From positions 1-64,000 of the forward strand of contig DASVDH010000033.1 of NCBI GenBank assembly GCA_036381195.1: DNA of 64,000 nucleotides. The letters are read 5' to 3'. The translations under genes and the position numbers were made by a program. Below are positions 47,957-58,583 of this stretch, piece after piece. The notes beneath the pieces were generated by a model. It was not told the DNA's origin and did no database searches. It saw only the letters and a program-made list of their open reading frames with translations. The DNA comes from RSA9 sp036381195. GTDB taxonomy: Bacteria > Gemmatimonadota > Gemmatimonadetes > Longimicrobiales > RSA9. Position 1 is the stretch's first letter; every line of letters starts with the position of its first letter.

Positions 47957-50029
47957 TCAGAGCGCGGCCTTGCGTGACAGCCGGAGCCGGCCCTTCTCGT
48001 CGATGGAGAGCAGCTTGACCCGCGTCACGTCGCCCTTCTTCAGCACATCCTCCGTCCGCTCCGTCCGGCCTTCCTGCAGCTCGGAGATGTGCACCAACCC
48101 TTCCACGCCCGGCAGGATCTCCACGAACGCGCCGAAGGTCGTCGTGTTCTTCACCACCCCCTCGTAGACCCGACCGATCTCCGGCTCCTGCACGATCGCC
48201 TCGATCATCTGCCGGGCCCGCTCGCCGCCTTCCGCGCTCACGCTCGCGATCGTCACCAGCCCCGAGTCGTCCACGTTGATCTCGGCGCCCGTCTCCTCCT
48301 GGATGCCCCGGATCGTCTTCCCCTTCGGCCCGATCACTTCTCCGATCTTGTCGGGATTGATCTGGATCGTGATGATGCGCGGCGCGTACTGCGAGAGCTC
48401 CGTGCGCGGCCTCGCCAGCGTCTGGTCCATTACGTCCAGGATATACATCCGTCCCTCGCGGGCCCGCTCGAGCGCCTGACGCATGATTTCCACCGTCAGG
48501 CCCTCGATCTTGATGTCCATCTGGATCGAGGTCACGCCCTTCCGCGTCCCCGCCACCTTGAAGTCCATGTCCCCGAGCGCGTCCTCGAGCCCCAGGATGT
48601 CCGTCAGCACCGCGACGCGATCGCCCTCCTTGATCAATCCCATCGCGACGCCCGCGCAGGCCGCGCGGATCGGCACTCCCGCGTCCATCAACGCGAGTGA
48701 CGCGCCGCAGACCGAAGCCATGGAGGAGGAGCCGTTCGATTCGAGGATGTCCGAGACCACGCGGATCGTGTACGGGAACTCGTCGTACGGCGGCAAGAGT
48801 GGCTGGATCGCGCGCTCCGCCAGTGCGCCGTGCCCGTACTCCCGCCGCGATGTCCCCCGGATCGGCTTCACCTCGCCGGTCGCGAACGGCGGGAAGTTGT
48901 AGTGCAGCATGAACGACTTCGACGTCTCCTGCGGCACGTCGATCGTGTCGATGCGCTGCTCGTCCGCCGTCGTCCCCAGCGTGACCACCGCCAGCGCCTG
49001 CGTCTGCCCACGCGTGAACAGGGCGGAGCCGTGCGTGCGCGGCAACACGCCGACCTCGCAGGTGATTGGCCGGATCTCGTCCGGACGCCGGCCATCCGCG
49101 CGCTCGCCCTTCTCCAGGATCTGCTGCCGCATGGTGTCCTTCTCGATCTCGGACAGCACCATGCCGATCGCGGCGTCCTGATCGGGGAACTCTTCGGCCA
49201 GCGCCGCCCGCACGTCTTCGCGCAACGCCGCGAGCGCCTGGTTTCGCTCCGCCTTCTCCCGCAGGTTCAGGGACTCCGCGACCCGGCTCCGCGCCAGCTC
49301 TTCGACCCGGCGCCGGATCTCATCCGGAACCTCTGCCCGCGTCCACTCCATCTTGGGGACCGACACCTCCCGCAGCAGCTCCTGCTGGATGCGGATCAGC
49401 TCCCGGATCCCCTTGTGCGCAACGATCAGGCCCTCGGCGATCTGCTCCTCCGGCACCTCGAGCGCCCCGCCCTCCACCATCGTGATCGCCTTCTCCGTCC
49501 CCGCGACCACGATGTCCACGTCGCTGAACTCGAGCTGCTGGAACGTCGGATTCAGGACCCACTTGCCCTGGATGCGCCCGATACGCACCGCCGCGACCGG
49601 CCCCGCGAACGGGATCTTGGACATGTTGAGCGCGACGGACGTGCCGAGCAGCCCGAGGACATCCGCATCGTTCTCCTGGTCTGCCGAGAGCACGTACACG
49701 AAGACCTGCACCTCGTGCATGAAACCGTCGGGGAACAACGGGCGGATCGGACGGTCGATCTGGCGCGCCGAGAGGATCTCCTTCTCGCTCGGCCTGCCCT
49801 CCCGCTTGATGAACCCGCCGGGGATCTTCCCCGCCGCGTAGCTCCGCTCCCGGTACTCGACCGTCAGGGGGAAAAAGGGGAGTGATGTCGGCTCATCCTG
49901 CACCACCGCGGTGCACAGCACCACCGTCTCGCCGTACTGAACGACACAGGAGCCGTGGGCCTGCTTCGCCATCCGACCCGTCTCGAGGACCAGCCGGCGT
50001 CCGGCGAACGTCTCTTCGATCCTATGCAT
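47957..50029 (-). CDS. pnp: Polynucleotide phosphorylase
   Basis: 690 residues. Two RNase PH-like domains (GKIPGGFIKREGRPSEKEIL and GTSRREYGHGALAERAI), a KH domain (PDKIGEVIGPKGKTIRGIQE) and an S1 domain (VYEGVVKNTTTFGAFVEILP). It degrades RNA 3' to 5' using phosphate. Follows rpsO with a hairpin between, as in many bacteria. Confidence 0.98.
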   Translation of the reverse strand: MHRIEETFAGRRLVLETGRMAKQAHGSCVVQYGETVVLCTAVVQDEPTSLPFFPLTVEYRERSYAAGKIPGGFIKREGRPSEKEILSARQIDRPIRPLFPDGFMHEVQVFVYVLSADQENDADVLGLLGTSVALNMSKIPFAGPVAAVRIGRIQGKWVLNPTFQQLEFSDVDIVVAGTEKAITMVEGGALEVPEEQIAEGLIVAHKGIRELIRIQQELLREVSVPKMEWTRAEVPDEIRRRVEELARSRVAESLNLREKAERNQALAALREDVRAALAEEFPDQDAAIGMVLSEIEKDTMRQQILEKGERADGRRPDEIRPITCEVGVLPRTHGSALFTRGQTQALAVVTLGTTADEQRIDTIDVPQETSKSFMLHYNFPPFATGEVKPIRGTSRREYGHGALAERAIQPLLPPYDEFPYTIRVVSDILESNGSSSMASVCGASLALMDAGVPIRAACAGVAMGLIKEGDRVAVLTDILGLEDALGDMDFKVAGTRKGVTSIQMDIKIEGLTVEIMRQALERAREGRMYILDVMDQTLARPRTELSQYAPRIITIQINPDKIGEVIGPKGKTIRGIQEETGAEINVDDSGLVTIASVSAEGGERARQMIEAIVQEPEIGRVYEGVVKNTTTFGAFVEILPGVEGLVHISELQEGRTERTEDVLKKGDVTRVKLLSIDEKGRLRLSRKAAL

Positions 50030-50051
50030 GACCTATCCCAAGAAAGTCTGC

Positions 50052-50088
50052 GGGACCTGGCACGCCGTACGCGCCGGCGCCAGGTCCC
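50052..50088 (-). terminator. Stem-loop between rpsO and pnp
   Basis: A perfect 10-bp inverted repeat, GGGACCTGGC (50052-50061) and GCCAGGTCCC (50079-50088), with a 17-base loop lies in the 68-base rpsO-pnp gap. A weak CTTTCTT follows on the minus strand. In E. coli this junction holds both a partial terminator and the RNase III cut site that autoregulates pnp; here the equivalence is inference. Confidence 0.55.
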
Positions 50089-50097
50089 CGGACGTGC

Positions 50098-50358
50098 TCA
50101 GTGCCTCAGCCCCAAATCCTCGATCAGCTCCCGGTACCGCTCCAGGTCCCGGCGCTTCAGGTACTCGAGCAGCCGGCGCCGCTTGCCCACCAGCATGAGC
50201 AGCCCCCGGCGGCTGTGATGGTCCTTCCGATGTGTGCGGAAATGCTCCGTCAGGTGGTTGATGCGGGCGGTGAGCAGCGCGATCTGGACGGCGGTGCTCC
50301 CCCGGTCGTTCGGGTGGAGCTGGTACTTGCGGATGATCTCGTTCTTGTCGAGCGGCAT
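50098..50358 (-). CDS. rpsO: 30S ribosomal protein S15
   Basis: 86 residues. STAVQIALLTARINHLTEHF, RKDHHSRRGLLMLVGKRRRL and LKRRDLERYRELIEDLGLR are the S15 signature. It binds 16S rRNA helix 22. An AGGAGG site precedes the ATG. Confidence 0.97.
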   Translation of the reverse strand: MPLDKNEIIRKYQLHPNDRGSTAVQIALLTARINHLTEHFRTHRKDHHSRRGLLMLVGKRRRLLEYLKRRDLERYRELIEDLGLRH

Positions 50359-50428
50359 TCGCCCAAGCCTCCTCGAGAGTCTGCGCTGGTCGGGAAGCCA
50401 AAGGGTCGTCCCGTTTTTTCCTAGCCCC

Positions 50429-51409
50429 TTAGTCTAACCGCTCGCCGACGGTGAGGCAAGCCGCACCGCCTCCGGCCAGCACGCGACGCGCCGCCTCGCA
50501 GTCCGCGCGCATCGCCGCCACCAGCTCCGCCGTCGACCCGAACGCGCGGATCTCCCGCAACCGCGCGCAGAACTCCACCCGCACCTCCTCGCCGTACAGC
50601 TCCCGGTCGAAGTCGAACAGGTGCAGCTCGATGCTGGGCGCCGAGCCCCGGAACGTGGGCCGCGGGCCCAGATGCAGCACCCCATCCACCCGCTCGTCCC
50701 GCAGGGCGGCGCGCACCGCGTAGATCCCCTCGAGCGGCAGCAGCTTCTCCACGTCGCCCACATCGATGTTCGCGGTCGGGAACCCCAGCGCGCGTCCCCG
50801 GCCGTCTCCCCGGACCACGACGCCGCGCAGCGAGTAGGGGCGGCCGAGCGCCGCCGCAGCGGTCGTGACGTCCCCGCCTTCCAGGGCCCGGCGGATTCGA
50901 GACGAGGAGATCGCCACGCCCTCCAGCTCCACGGCCTCCACCACGTCCACGGCGAAGCCGAGCTCGGCACCCAGCCGGCGCAACGTCTCGATGTCTCCGC
51001 TGCGGCCCCGCCCAAGCCCGTGGTCGTATCCGACGATCAGGTGCGCGAGCTGGAGCCGCGCGATCAGGATGTCCTCCACGAACTGCCGCGCGGTCAGCCG
51101 GGCCAGCGCCGGGGTGAACGGGAGGAAGACCGCGTACTCGAGTCCCGCCTCGGCGAGGAGTTCCTTCTTCTCGACGAGGGTGGTGAGCAGCCGCGGGGCC
51201 GCCTCGGGCCGCACCACCCGCAGCGGGTGCGGGTCGAACGTCACCAGGACGGAGGGCCGCCCCGCGGTCTCCGCTTGCCGCCGCAGCTCCTCGAGCACCG
51301 CCCGGTGGCCCCGGTGCACGCCGTCGAACGTGCCGATCGTGATCGCGCTCCCCCGCGGCAGGCGCGGGAGCCCCGGCTCCGGATGCAGGCCGAGCGCCGC
51401 CTCAGGCAT
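50429..51409 (-). CDS. ribF: Bifunctional riboflavin kinase/FAD synthetase
   Basis: 326 residues. The N-terminal adenylyltransferase has SAITIGTFDGVHRGHRAVLE and the C-terminal flavokinase has GRGRALGFPTANIDVGD and VLHLGPRPTF. Makes FMN and FAD. Start overlaps the truB stop by 8 bases. Confidence 0.96.
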   Translation of the reverse strand: MPEAALGLHPEPGLPRLPRGSAITIGTFDGVHRGHRAVLEELRRQAETAGRPSVLVTFDPHPLRVVRPEAAPRLLTTLVEKKELLAEAGLEYAVFLPFTPALARLTARQFVEDILIARLQLAHLIVGYDHGLGRGRSGDIETLRRLGAELGFAVDVVEAVELEGVAISSSRIRRALEGGDVTTAAAALGRPYSLRGVVVRGDGRGRALGFPTANIDVGDVEKLLPLEGIYAVRAALRDERVDGVLHLGPRPTFRGSAPSIELHLFDFDRELYGEEVRVEFCARLREIRAFGSTAELVAAMRADCEAARRVLAGGGAACLTVGERLD

Positions 51410-52289
51410 CGGGGAACACCTTGCGAGGCCGCAACGCGCCGCCGTCCGCCTCGGCGATGGCAAGGAGCCGGCCGGCGTGGAGGACGCGTACCGGCCCCTC
51501 CGGCGGCGTCCCTGGCGGCGGCGGCAGCGTGCGGCCGTGGAGCACCTGCGCGGCCTCTCGCGCTCCGATGTCCACCGCCGGCAGGTGGCTCAGGGCTTCG
51601 GCAGGAGAGAGCATGGCCCGCTGGCGGGCGGCGGGGTCGTGCAGCTCACGGATGGACAGCGCGGCCTCCACGTCGTGCGGCCCGATGCGCGTGCGGCGCA
51701 GGGCCGTGAGGTGGCCCCCCGTGCCCAGCGCCTCGCCGACGTCCCGCGCGATCGCACGCACGTAGGTGCCCGCGCTGCAGCGGACGCGAAACCGAACGTC
51801 CGGCGGCTGTACGTCCAGCACCTCGAGCTCGTGGATGGTCACGCGCACCGGGCTGGCCTCCACGTCCTCGCCGCGACGCACCCTGCGATGCAGGGGGACG
51901 CCCGCGACTTTCTTGGCCGAGTAGCGTGGCGGCACCTGGAGGAAGGACCCGACCTGGGCCTGGAATGCGCGAACGATCTCGTCGCGGGAGAGCTCGCGCC
52001 AGCGCTCCGAGGTGCCGGTGACCGCGCCCGTGCGGTCCGCCGTGTCCGTGCTCACCCCGAGCCGCGCGACGGCGATGTAGGTCTTGGGCAGGCCGGACAG
52101 GTACTCCGCGATGCGCGTCGCCCAGCCGATGCAGAGCAGGAGGAGCCCGGAGGCGAACGGATCGAGCGTGCCGGTATGGCCGATGCGCCGCGTATTCAGC
52201 GCGCGGCGCGCCATCGCCACCACATCGTGCGACGTGGGCCCCTCTGGCTTGTCGATCGGGAGGACGCCCGCCGCCGCTTCACCCGTCAT
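51402..52289 (-). CDS. truB: tRNA pseudouridine(55) synthase
   Basis: 295 residues. Catalytic Asp43 in GHTGTLDPFASGLL; KPEGPTSHDVV near the N-terminus; CSAGTYVRAIARDVGEALG is the TruB signature. It makes pseudouridine 55 in the tRNA T-arm. The start overlaps the rbfA stop by 11 bases (52279-52289). Confidence 0.96.
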   Translation of the reverse strand: MTGEAAAGVLPIDKPEGPTSHDVVAMARRALNTRRIGHTGTLDPFASGLLLLCIGWATRIAEYLSGLPKTYIAVARLGVSTDTADRTGAVTGTSERWRELSRDEIVRAFQAQVGSFLQVPPRYSAKKVAGVPLHRRVRRGEDVEASPVRVTIHELEVLDVQPPDVRFRVRCSAGTYVRAIARDVGEALGTGGHLTALRRTRIGPHDVEAALSIRELHDPAARQRAMLSPAEALSHLPAVDIGAREAAQVLHGRTLPPPPGTPPEGPVRVLHAGRLLAIAEADGGALRPRKVFPDA

Positions 52290-52692
52290 CGCCGCCGCCT
52301 GCGCCGGCCCCGGGCCCGGCGCCTTCCGCCGCGCCGCCCTGCCCCTCCTCGGGCGGCCGCACCTCGCGGAGCAGTTGCTCGATGCGCAGCGCGTGCTCCA
52401 GCGAGCGGTCCAGCTCGAAGTGCAGCTCCGGGCTGCGTCGGATGCGCAGCCGCTGGCCCAGCTCCCCGCGGATGAACGGCGCCGCCGCGCGCAAACCCTC
52501 GAGCGCTTCCGCCTTGCGGGCGTCATCGCCCATGATGCGGACGAAGACCCGCGCGTGATACAGGTCCGGCGTGACCTCGACATCCGTGATGGTGACGAAT
52601 CCCACGCGGGGGTCCTTGACCTCCCGCTGCAGGATCTCCGTGATCTCTCGCTTGAACTGCTCTCCCAGCCGCGCGACTCGACGCCGTGCCAT
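52279..52692 (-). CDS. rbfA: Ribosome-binding factor A
   Basis: 137 residues. KH-like domain with LGEQFKREITEILQREVKDP, GFVTITDVEVTPDLYHARVF and HFELDRSLEHALRIEQLL. A 30S maturation factor. The last 30 residues are Gly/Ala/Glu-rich. Start chosen at MARRRVARL, the family N-terminus. Confidence 0.95.
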   Translation of the reverse strand: MARRRVARLGEQFKREITEILQREVKDPRVGFVTITDVEVTPDLYHARVFVRIMGDDARKAEALEGLRAAAPFIRGELGQRLRIRRSPELHFELDRSLEHALRIEQLLREVRPPEEGQGGAAEGAGPGAGAGGGDDG

Positions 52693-52752
52693 CGCTCCCG
52701 GTGCCCCTGCACCCACCCTGGTTGCGCCCGGACCCGGCCCGGGCCGGAACGT

Positions 52753-52786
52753 GATGCGGCGGCCGGTCCGGGCCGGCCGCCGCATC
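52753..52786 (-). terminator. 14-bp stem-loop between the DUF503 gene and rbfA
   Basis: GATGCGGCGGCCGG (52753-52766) and CCGGCCGCCGCATC (52773-52786) are perfectly complementary with a 6-base loop, starting three bases after the DUF503 stop. No U-tract. Probably an intrinsic RNA structure that partially terminates or delimits processing between infB and rbfA messages. Confidence 0.52.
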
Positions 52787-52789
52787 CGG

Positions 52790-53071
52790 TCAGTAGAACG
52801 TGCGGTAGCTATCGATGATGCGGGCCCGGGGCTCCGCACCCACGAGCCGGTCCGCGCTGTCCAGCACGGACTCCGCGTGCCGGCGCTCCCCGGCCGCAAC
52901 GCACGCGGTCAGCTCCGCGCGCTGCCAGAGGTCGTGGTGCCCCGTCTCCGCGACGGAGACGTTGAAGCGGTCGTGGAGCCGTGCCTTGAGGCTCTTCAGG
53001 ACGGCCCGCTTCTCCTTCAGCGACTGGCACCCGAAGATCTCGAGCTCCCAGCCGATCACCCCGATCACCAC
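52790..53071 (-). CDS. DUF503 (YlxP-like) protein
   Basis: 93 residues. VIGVIGWELEIFGCQSLKEK and KSLKARLHDRFNVSVAETGH are the DUF503 signature. It sits between infB and rbfA, the standard position of ylxP. Possibly a ribosome-associated factor; function unsettled. Tandem GTG start with GGAGG ten bases upstream. Confidence 0.9.
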   Translation of the reverse strand: MVIGVIGWELEIFGCQSLKEKRAVLKSLKARLHDRFNVSVAETGHHDLWQRAELTACVAAGERRHAESVLDSADRLVGAEPRARIIDSYRTFY

Positions 53072-53102
53072 GGCTGCCCGGCCTCCGACCTGCTCCCGCG
53101 CC

Positions 53103-55859
<2,757 letters not shown>

Positions 55860-55892
55860 AACCTTCTGCACCACCTCTCGATAGAACGTCCG

Positions 55893-56249
55893 CTACCCCA
55901 CTCCCCGCCCACCCGCCGGCGGATCCGCGAATTCCTCTCCTGCCCCGGCCAGCAGCTCCGCGACCCGCGCCGCCAACGCGCCGTCCGTGATCCCCACAGC
56001 GCTCAACGGGCCCCGCCCCACTGCCTGGCCGAGCGCCTCGCGGTCCGACGCCACCGTGAACGGAATGCGCCGGGCCGCGAGGAGCGGCAACAATTTCTCC
56101 CGGCTGTTGGCCGAGGCATCGGCGGCGACGATCACGTACCGCACGCGCCCCGCGCGCGCCATCTGCCGGACCTGCGCCGTCCCCGGCACCACCGAGCCCG
56201 CCCGCGCCGCCAGCCCGAGCATGCGCAACGCCGCCTCAGGCGGACGCAT
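55893..56249 (-). CDS. L7Ae/L30e-family RNA-binding protein (YlxQ-like)
   Basis: 118 residues. RMLGLAARAGSVVPGTAQV and YVIVAADASANSREKLLPLL match the L7Ae fold of YlxQ, located between nusA and infB. Start overlaps nusA stop by 14 bases. The usual ylxR (DUF448) gene is absent between them. The tail is Gly-rich. It binds structured RNA, probably ribosomal. Confidence 0.86.
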   Translation of the reverse strand: MRPPEAALRMLGLAARAGSVVPGTAQVRQMARAGRVRYVIVAADASANSREKLLPLLAARRIPFTVASDREALGQAVGRGPLSAVGITDGALAARVAELLAGAGEEFADPPAGGRGVG

Positions 56250-57687
56250 CCTCCCGATCCGGCCGCTCCGCCTCCGGCGCCTTCTCTTCCGCGGCACCCA
56301 CGTTGGGCAGCCCGAGGATCTCGGCCGCCACCTCGCGGGCCTCGGCGAGCTCCGCCGCGCTGGGGCCAGCCTCCTCGGCAACCGCGGCCTCGGACGCCGC
56401 CTCCTCGACCGTGAGTTGATCGATCACGCGCAGGACATCATCCGCGTCCTCGGGCGTCAGCCCCGGGATCCGCAGGAGGTCCTCACGCTCCAAGTCAATG
56501 ATATCCAAGAACGTAGTATACCCCGCCGCCTCCAGGGCCGCCAGAGTGGAGAGCGGCAGGTCCAGCTCCCGCAGCGGGAAGTCCGCCACCTCGTACTCCT
56601 GCTCCCCACCGCCGAACAGCGCCTCCTCCGCGCCGCGCTCCAGCCACTCGCGGCTGCCGTACAGGTCGATCTGCCAGCCGAGCAACTGGCTCGCCAGCCG
56701 GACGTTCTGGCCGTTGCGGCCGATGGCGAGCGAAAGCTGGTCCTCGTCCACGATCGCCGTGATCACCCTGCGCGCCGAGTCACTGATCACCTTGGCGACC
56801 TTCGCCGGCGCGAGCGCACGGCGCGCGAAGATCTCCGGGTCCGGGTGCCACGGGACGATGTCGATCCGCTCGCCTCCCAGCTCGCTCACCACCGCCTGTA
56901 CACGCGAGCCCTTCAGCCCCACGCAGGCGCCGACGGGGTCGATGGACTCGTCCCGCGAGGTCACCGCGACCTTGGTCCGGCCGCCCACCTCGCGCGCGAT
57001 CCCCTTGATCTCGACGATCCCCTGGTAGATCTCCGGGACCTCGAGCTTGAACAGCGCCGCCACGAACTGCGGATCGGCACGCGAAAGGATCAGGCGCGGC
57101 CCCTTGGACGTCTCCTCGACGCGCTTGAGCACGGCCCGGATCGGCTCGCCCTGCCGGAACCGCTCGCGCGGGTTCTGCTCCTTCCACGGGATGATCGCGT
57201 CCGCCTCCCGCGTCTTGTTCAGCATGACCACGATCTTGCCCCGCTCGACCTGCTGCACCTCCCCGCTGAGCAGCTCCCCGATCTTGTTGGCGTACTCGTC
57301 GCGGATGCGCTGGCGCTCGTTTTCGCGAATCCGCTGGATGATGCGCTGCTTCGCCGCCATCACCGCGTTGCGGCCGAACTCGGAGAAGTCCACCGGGATC
57401 TCGAGCACGTCGCCCGGCTCGAACTCCGGGTCGTCCCAGCGCGCCTCCTCCAGCGAGACCTGGCGCGACGGGTCCTCGACCTCGGTGACGACCTCCTTCA
57501 GCACCGTGATCTCGATGTTCCCCTGATCCTCGTCGATCTCGATCTCCGCCTCGACGTTCGGGCCGAACCTCCGCGCCAGCGCTGCCGTGATCCCGTCGCG
57601 GATCAGGTCGTGCAGCTCTGCGCGCGAGAGATTCTTGTTCGCGATCATGTCGCGGAACGCCGCGAGCACCTGTGCCGCATTCGTCAT
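56236..57687 (-). CDS. nusA: Transcription termination/antitermination factor NusA
   Basis: 483 residues. N-terminal RNA polymerase-binding domain, S1 domain (about 135-200), KH domains (DPVGACVGLKGSRVQAVVSE and SLAIGRNGQNVRLASQLLGW), and a helix-hairpin region (about 380-430). The C-terminus is a Glu/Ala-rich acidic tail. Full length. Confidence 0.97.
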   Translation of the reverse strand: MTNAAQVLAAFRDMIANKNLSRAELHDLIRDGITAALARRFGPNVEAEIEIDEDQGNIEITVLKEVVTEVEDPSRQVSLEEARWDDPEFEPGDVLEIPVDFSEFGRNAVMAAKQRIIQRIRENERQRIRDEYANKIGELLSGEVQQVERGKIVVMLNKTREADAIIPWKEQNPRERFRQGEPIRAVLKRVEETSKGPRLILSRADPQFVAALFKLEVPEIYQGIVEIKGIAREVGGRTKVAVTSRDESIDPVGACVGLKGSRVQAVVSELGGERIDIVPWHPDPEIFARRALAPAKVAKVISDSARRVITAIVDEDQLSLAIGRNGQNVRLASQLLGWQIDLYGSREWLERGAEEALFGGGEQEYEVADFPLRELDLPLSTLAALEAAGYTTFLDIIDLEREDLLRIPGLTPEDADDVLRVIDQLTVEEAASEAAVAEEAGPSAAELAEAREVAAEILGLPNVGAAEEKAPEAERPDREDASA

Positions 57688-57726
57688 AGGCCTTCCTGCT
57701 TGCTGTACTCTCGACTGGCCCGACCG

Positions 57727-58227
57727 TCAGGCCTGCCCCTTCCACCGGAACACGAGATGCGCCCGAGCGATCTCCGCACGGGGAATCTCCACCTCTTCAC
57801 CGTCCTCGAGCCGGAGCCGGACCCGCTCCTCGCCGTTGCTGGCCAGCCCCAGAAGCCGGCCCGTCAGCCGGCGTCCGCGGCCCGCCAGCGGGCCGTGGCC
57901 GGTCACCGCGATCTCCTCGCCGGCGAACCGCTCGTAGTCGCGCGCCCGCACCAGCGGGCGCTCGAGGCCCGGCGAGGAAACCTCGAGAACGTACCGATCG
58001 CCCAGGTCACCCCGCGCGTCCAGGTACGGCTCGAGGGCGCGGCTCACGCGCGCACAGTCGTCGACCGTGACGGCGCGTCGCGGCCCGCCCGCTCCTCCGT
58101 CCGCGACGTCGATGCGGAGCCGCAGGATCGGACGCGCCCGGGAGCCGGCACGCTCGAGTTCCACCAGTTCGAACCCCAGCTCCGCGAGCCGGCTCTCGAG
58201 CTCGCGCTCGAACGAATCCCCGTCCAT
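57727..58227 (-). CDS. rimP: Ribosome maturation factor RimP
   Basis: 166 residues. ELGFELVELERAGS, TVDDCARVSRALEPYLD and YVLEVSSPGLERPLV are characteristic. It acts in 30S assembly. First gene of the nusA-infB operon. Ribosome-binding site is poor (GACGGGCTGCC), and a terminator-like hairpin ends 14 bases upstream. Confidence 0.95.
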   Translation of the reverse strand: MDGDSFERELESRLAELGFELVELERAGSRARPILRLRIDVADGGAGGPRRAVTVDDCARVSRALEPYLDARGDLGDRYVLEVSSPGLERPLVRARDYERFAGEEIAVTGHGPLAGRGRRLTGRLLGLASNGEERVRLRLEDGEEVEIPRAEIARAHLVFRWKGQA

Positions 58228-58241
58228 GGCAGCCCGTCAAC

Positions 58242-58268
58242 AAAAAAGTGGGGGTGCGTCCCCCACTT
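58242..58268 (-). terminator. U-tracted terminator in the rimP leader, possible attenuator
   Basis: On the minus strand AAGTGGGGG (58268-58260), a 5-base loop and CCCCCACTT (58254-58246) form a 9-bp stem followed by TTTT (58245-58242). This is the only classic Rho-independent terminator in the window. It lies immediately before rimP. A smaller hairpin CGCCAC-AGG-GTGGCG precedes it (58275-58289). Confidence 0.75.
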
Positions 58269-58304
58269 CTCAGCCGCCACCCTGTGGCGACCAGAACTGT
58301 GACG

Positions 58305-58333
58305 AATATAACGGAAACCGTTGCCGAATGCAA
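58305..58333 (-). promoter_or_regulatory. Putative promoter of the rimP-nusA-infB operon
   Basis: Minus-strand TTGCAT (58328-58333), spacer of exactly 17 bases and TATATT (58305-58310), with the start point expected near 58298. The leader would be about 70 bases and would include both hairpins before rimP. Confidence 0.55.
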
Positions 58334-58349
58334 GGCCGGCCGCGGCCGC

Positions 58350-58583
58350 TCAGGCCGAGTCTTCCACGATATCGGATCCCGATGCGTTCGACTCGTAGCC
58401 CCGACACGCCAGCACGGGCAACCGCGGGTAACGCGGGAACGAGGGGTCGGAGGCGGAGCGCAGGCAGAGGTAGAACACGGAGCCGCGCCGGCTCTGGACG
58501 ACCCGCACGTGCGCGCAGCGCGCGCACAACCCCGGGTCCACGAAGCCGCCGGGCCCGTCCCCCCGCGCCCCGGCAGCTCCCAT
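58350..58583 (-). CDS. Small Cys-rich (zinc-ribbon-like) protein
   Basis: 77 residues with Cys20-x2-Cys23, Cys40 and Cys60 in a recognisable pattern (LCARCAHVRVVQSRRGSVFY then DPSFPRYPRLPVLACRGYE). I remember similar small uncharacterised proteins in high-GC bacteria. Start overlaps the pgeF stop as TGATG, so translation is coupled. Probably binds zinc. Confidence 0.72.
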   Translation of the reverse strand: MGAAGARGDGPGGFVDPGLCARCAHVRVVQSRRGSVFYLCLRSASDPSFPRYPRLPVLACRGYESNASGSDIVEDSA

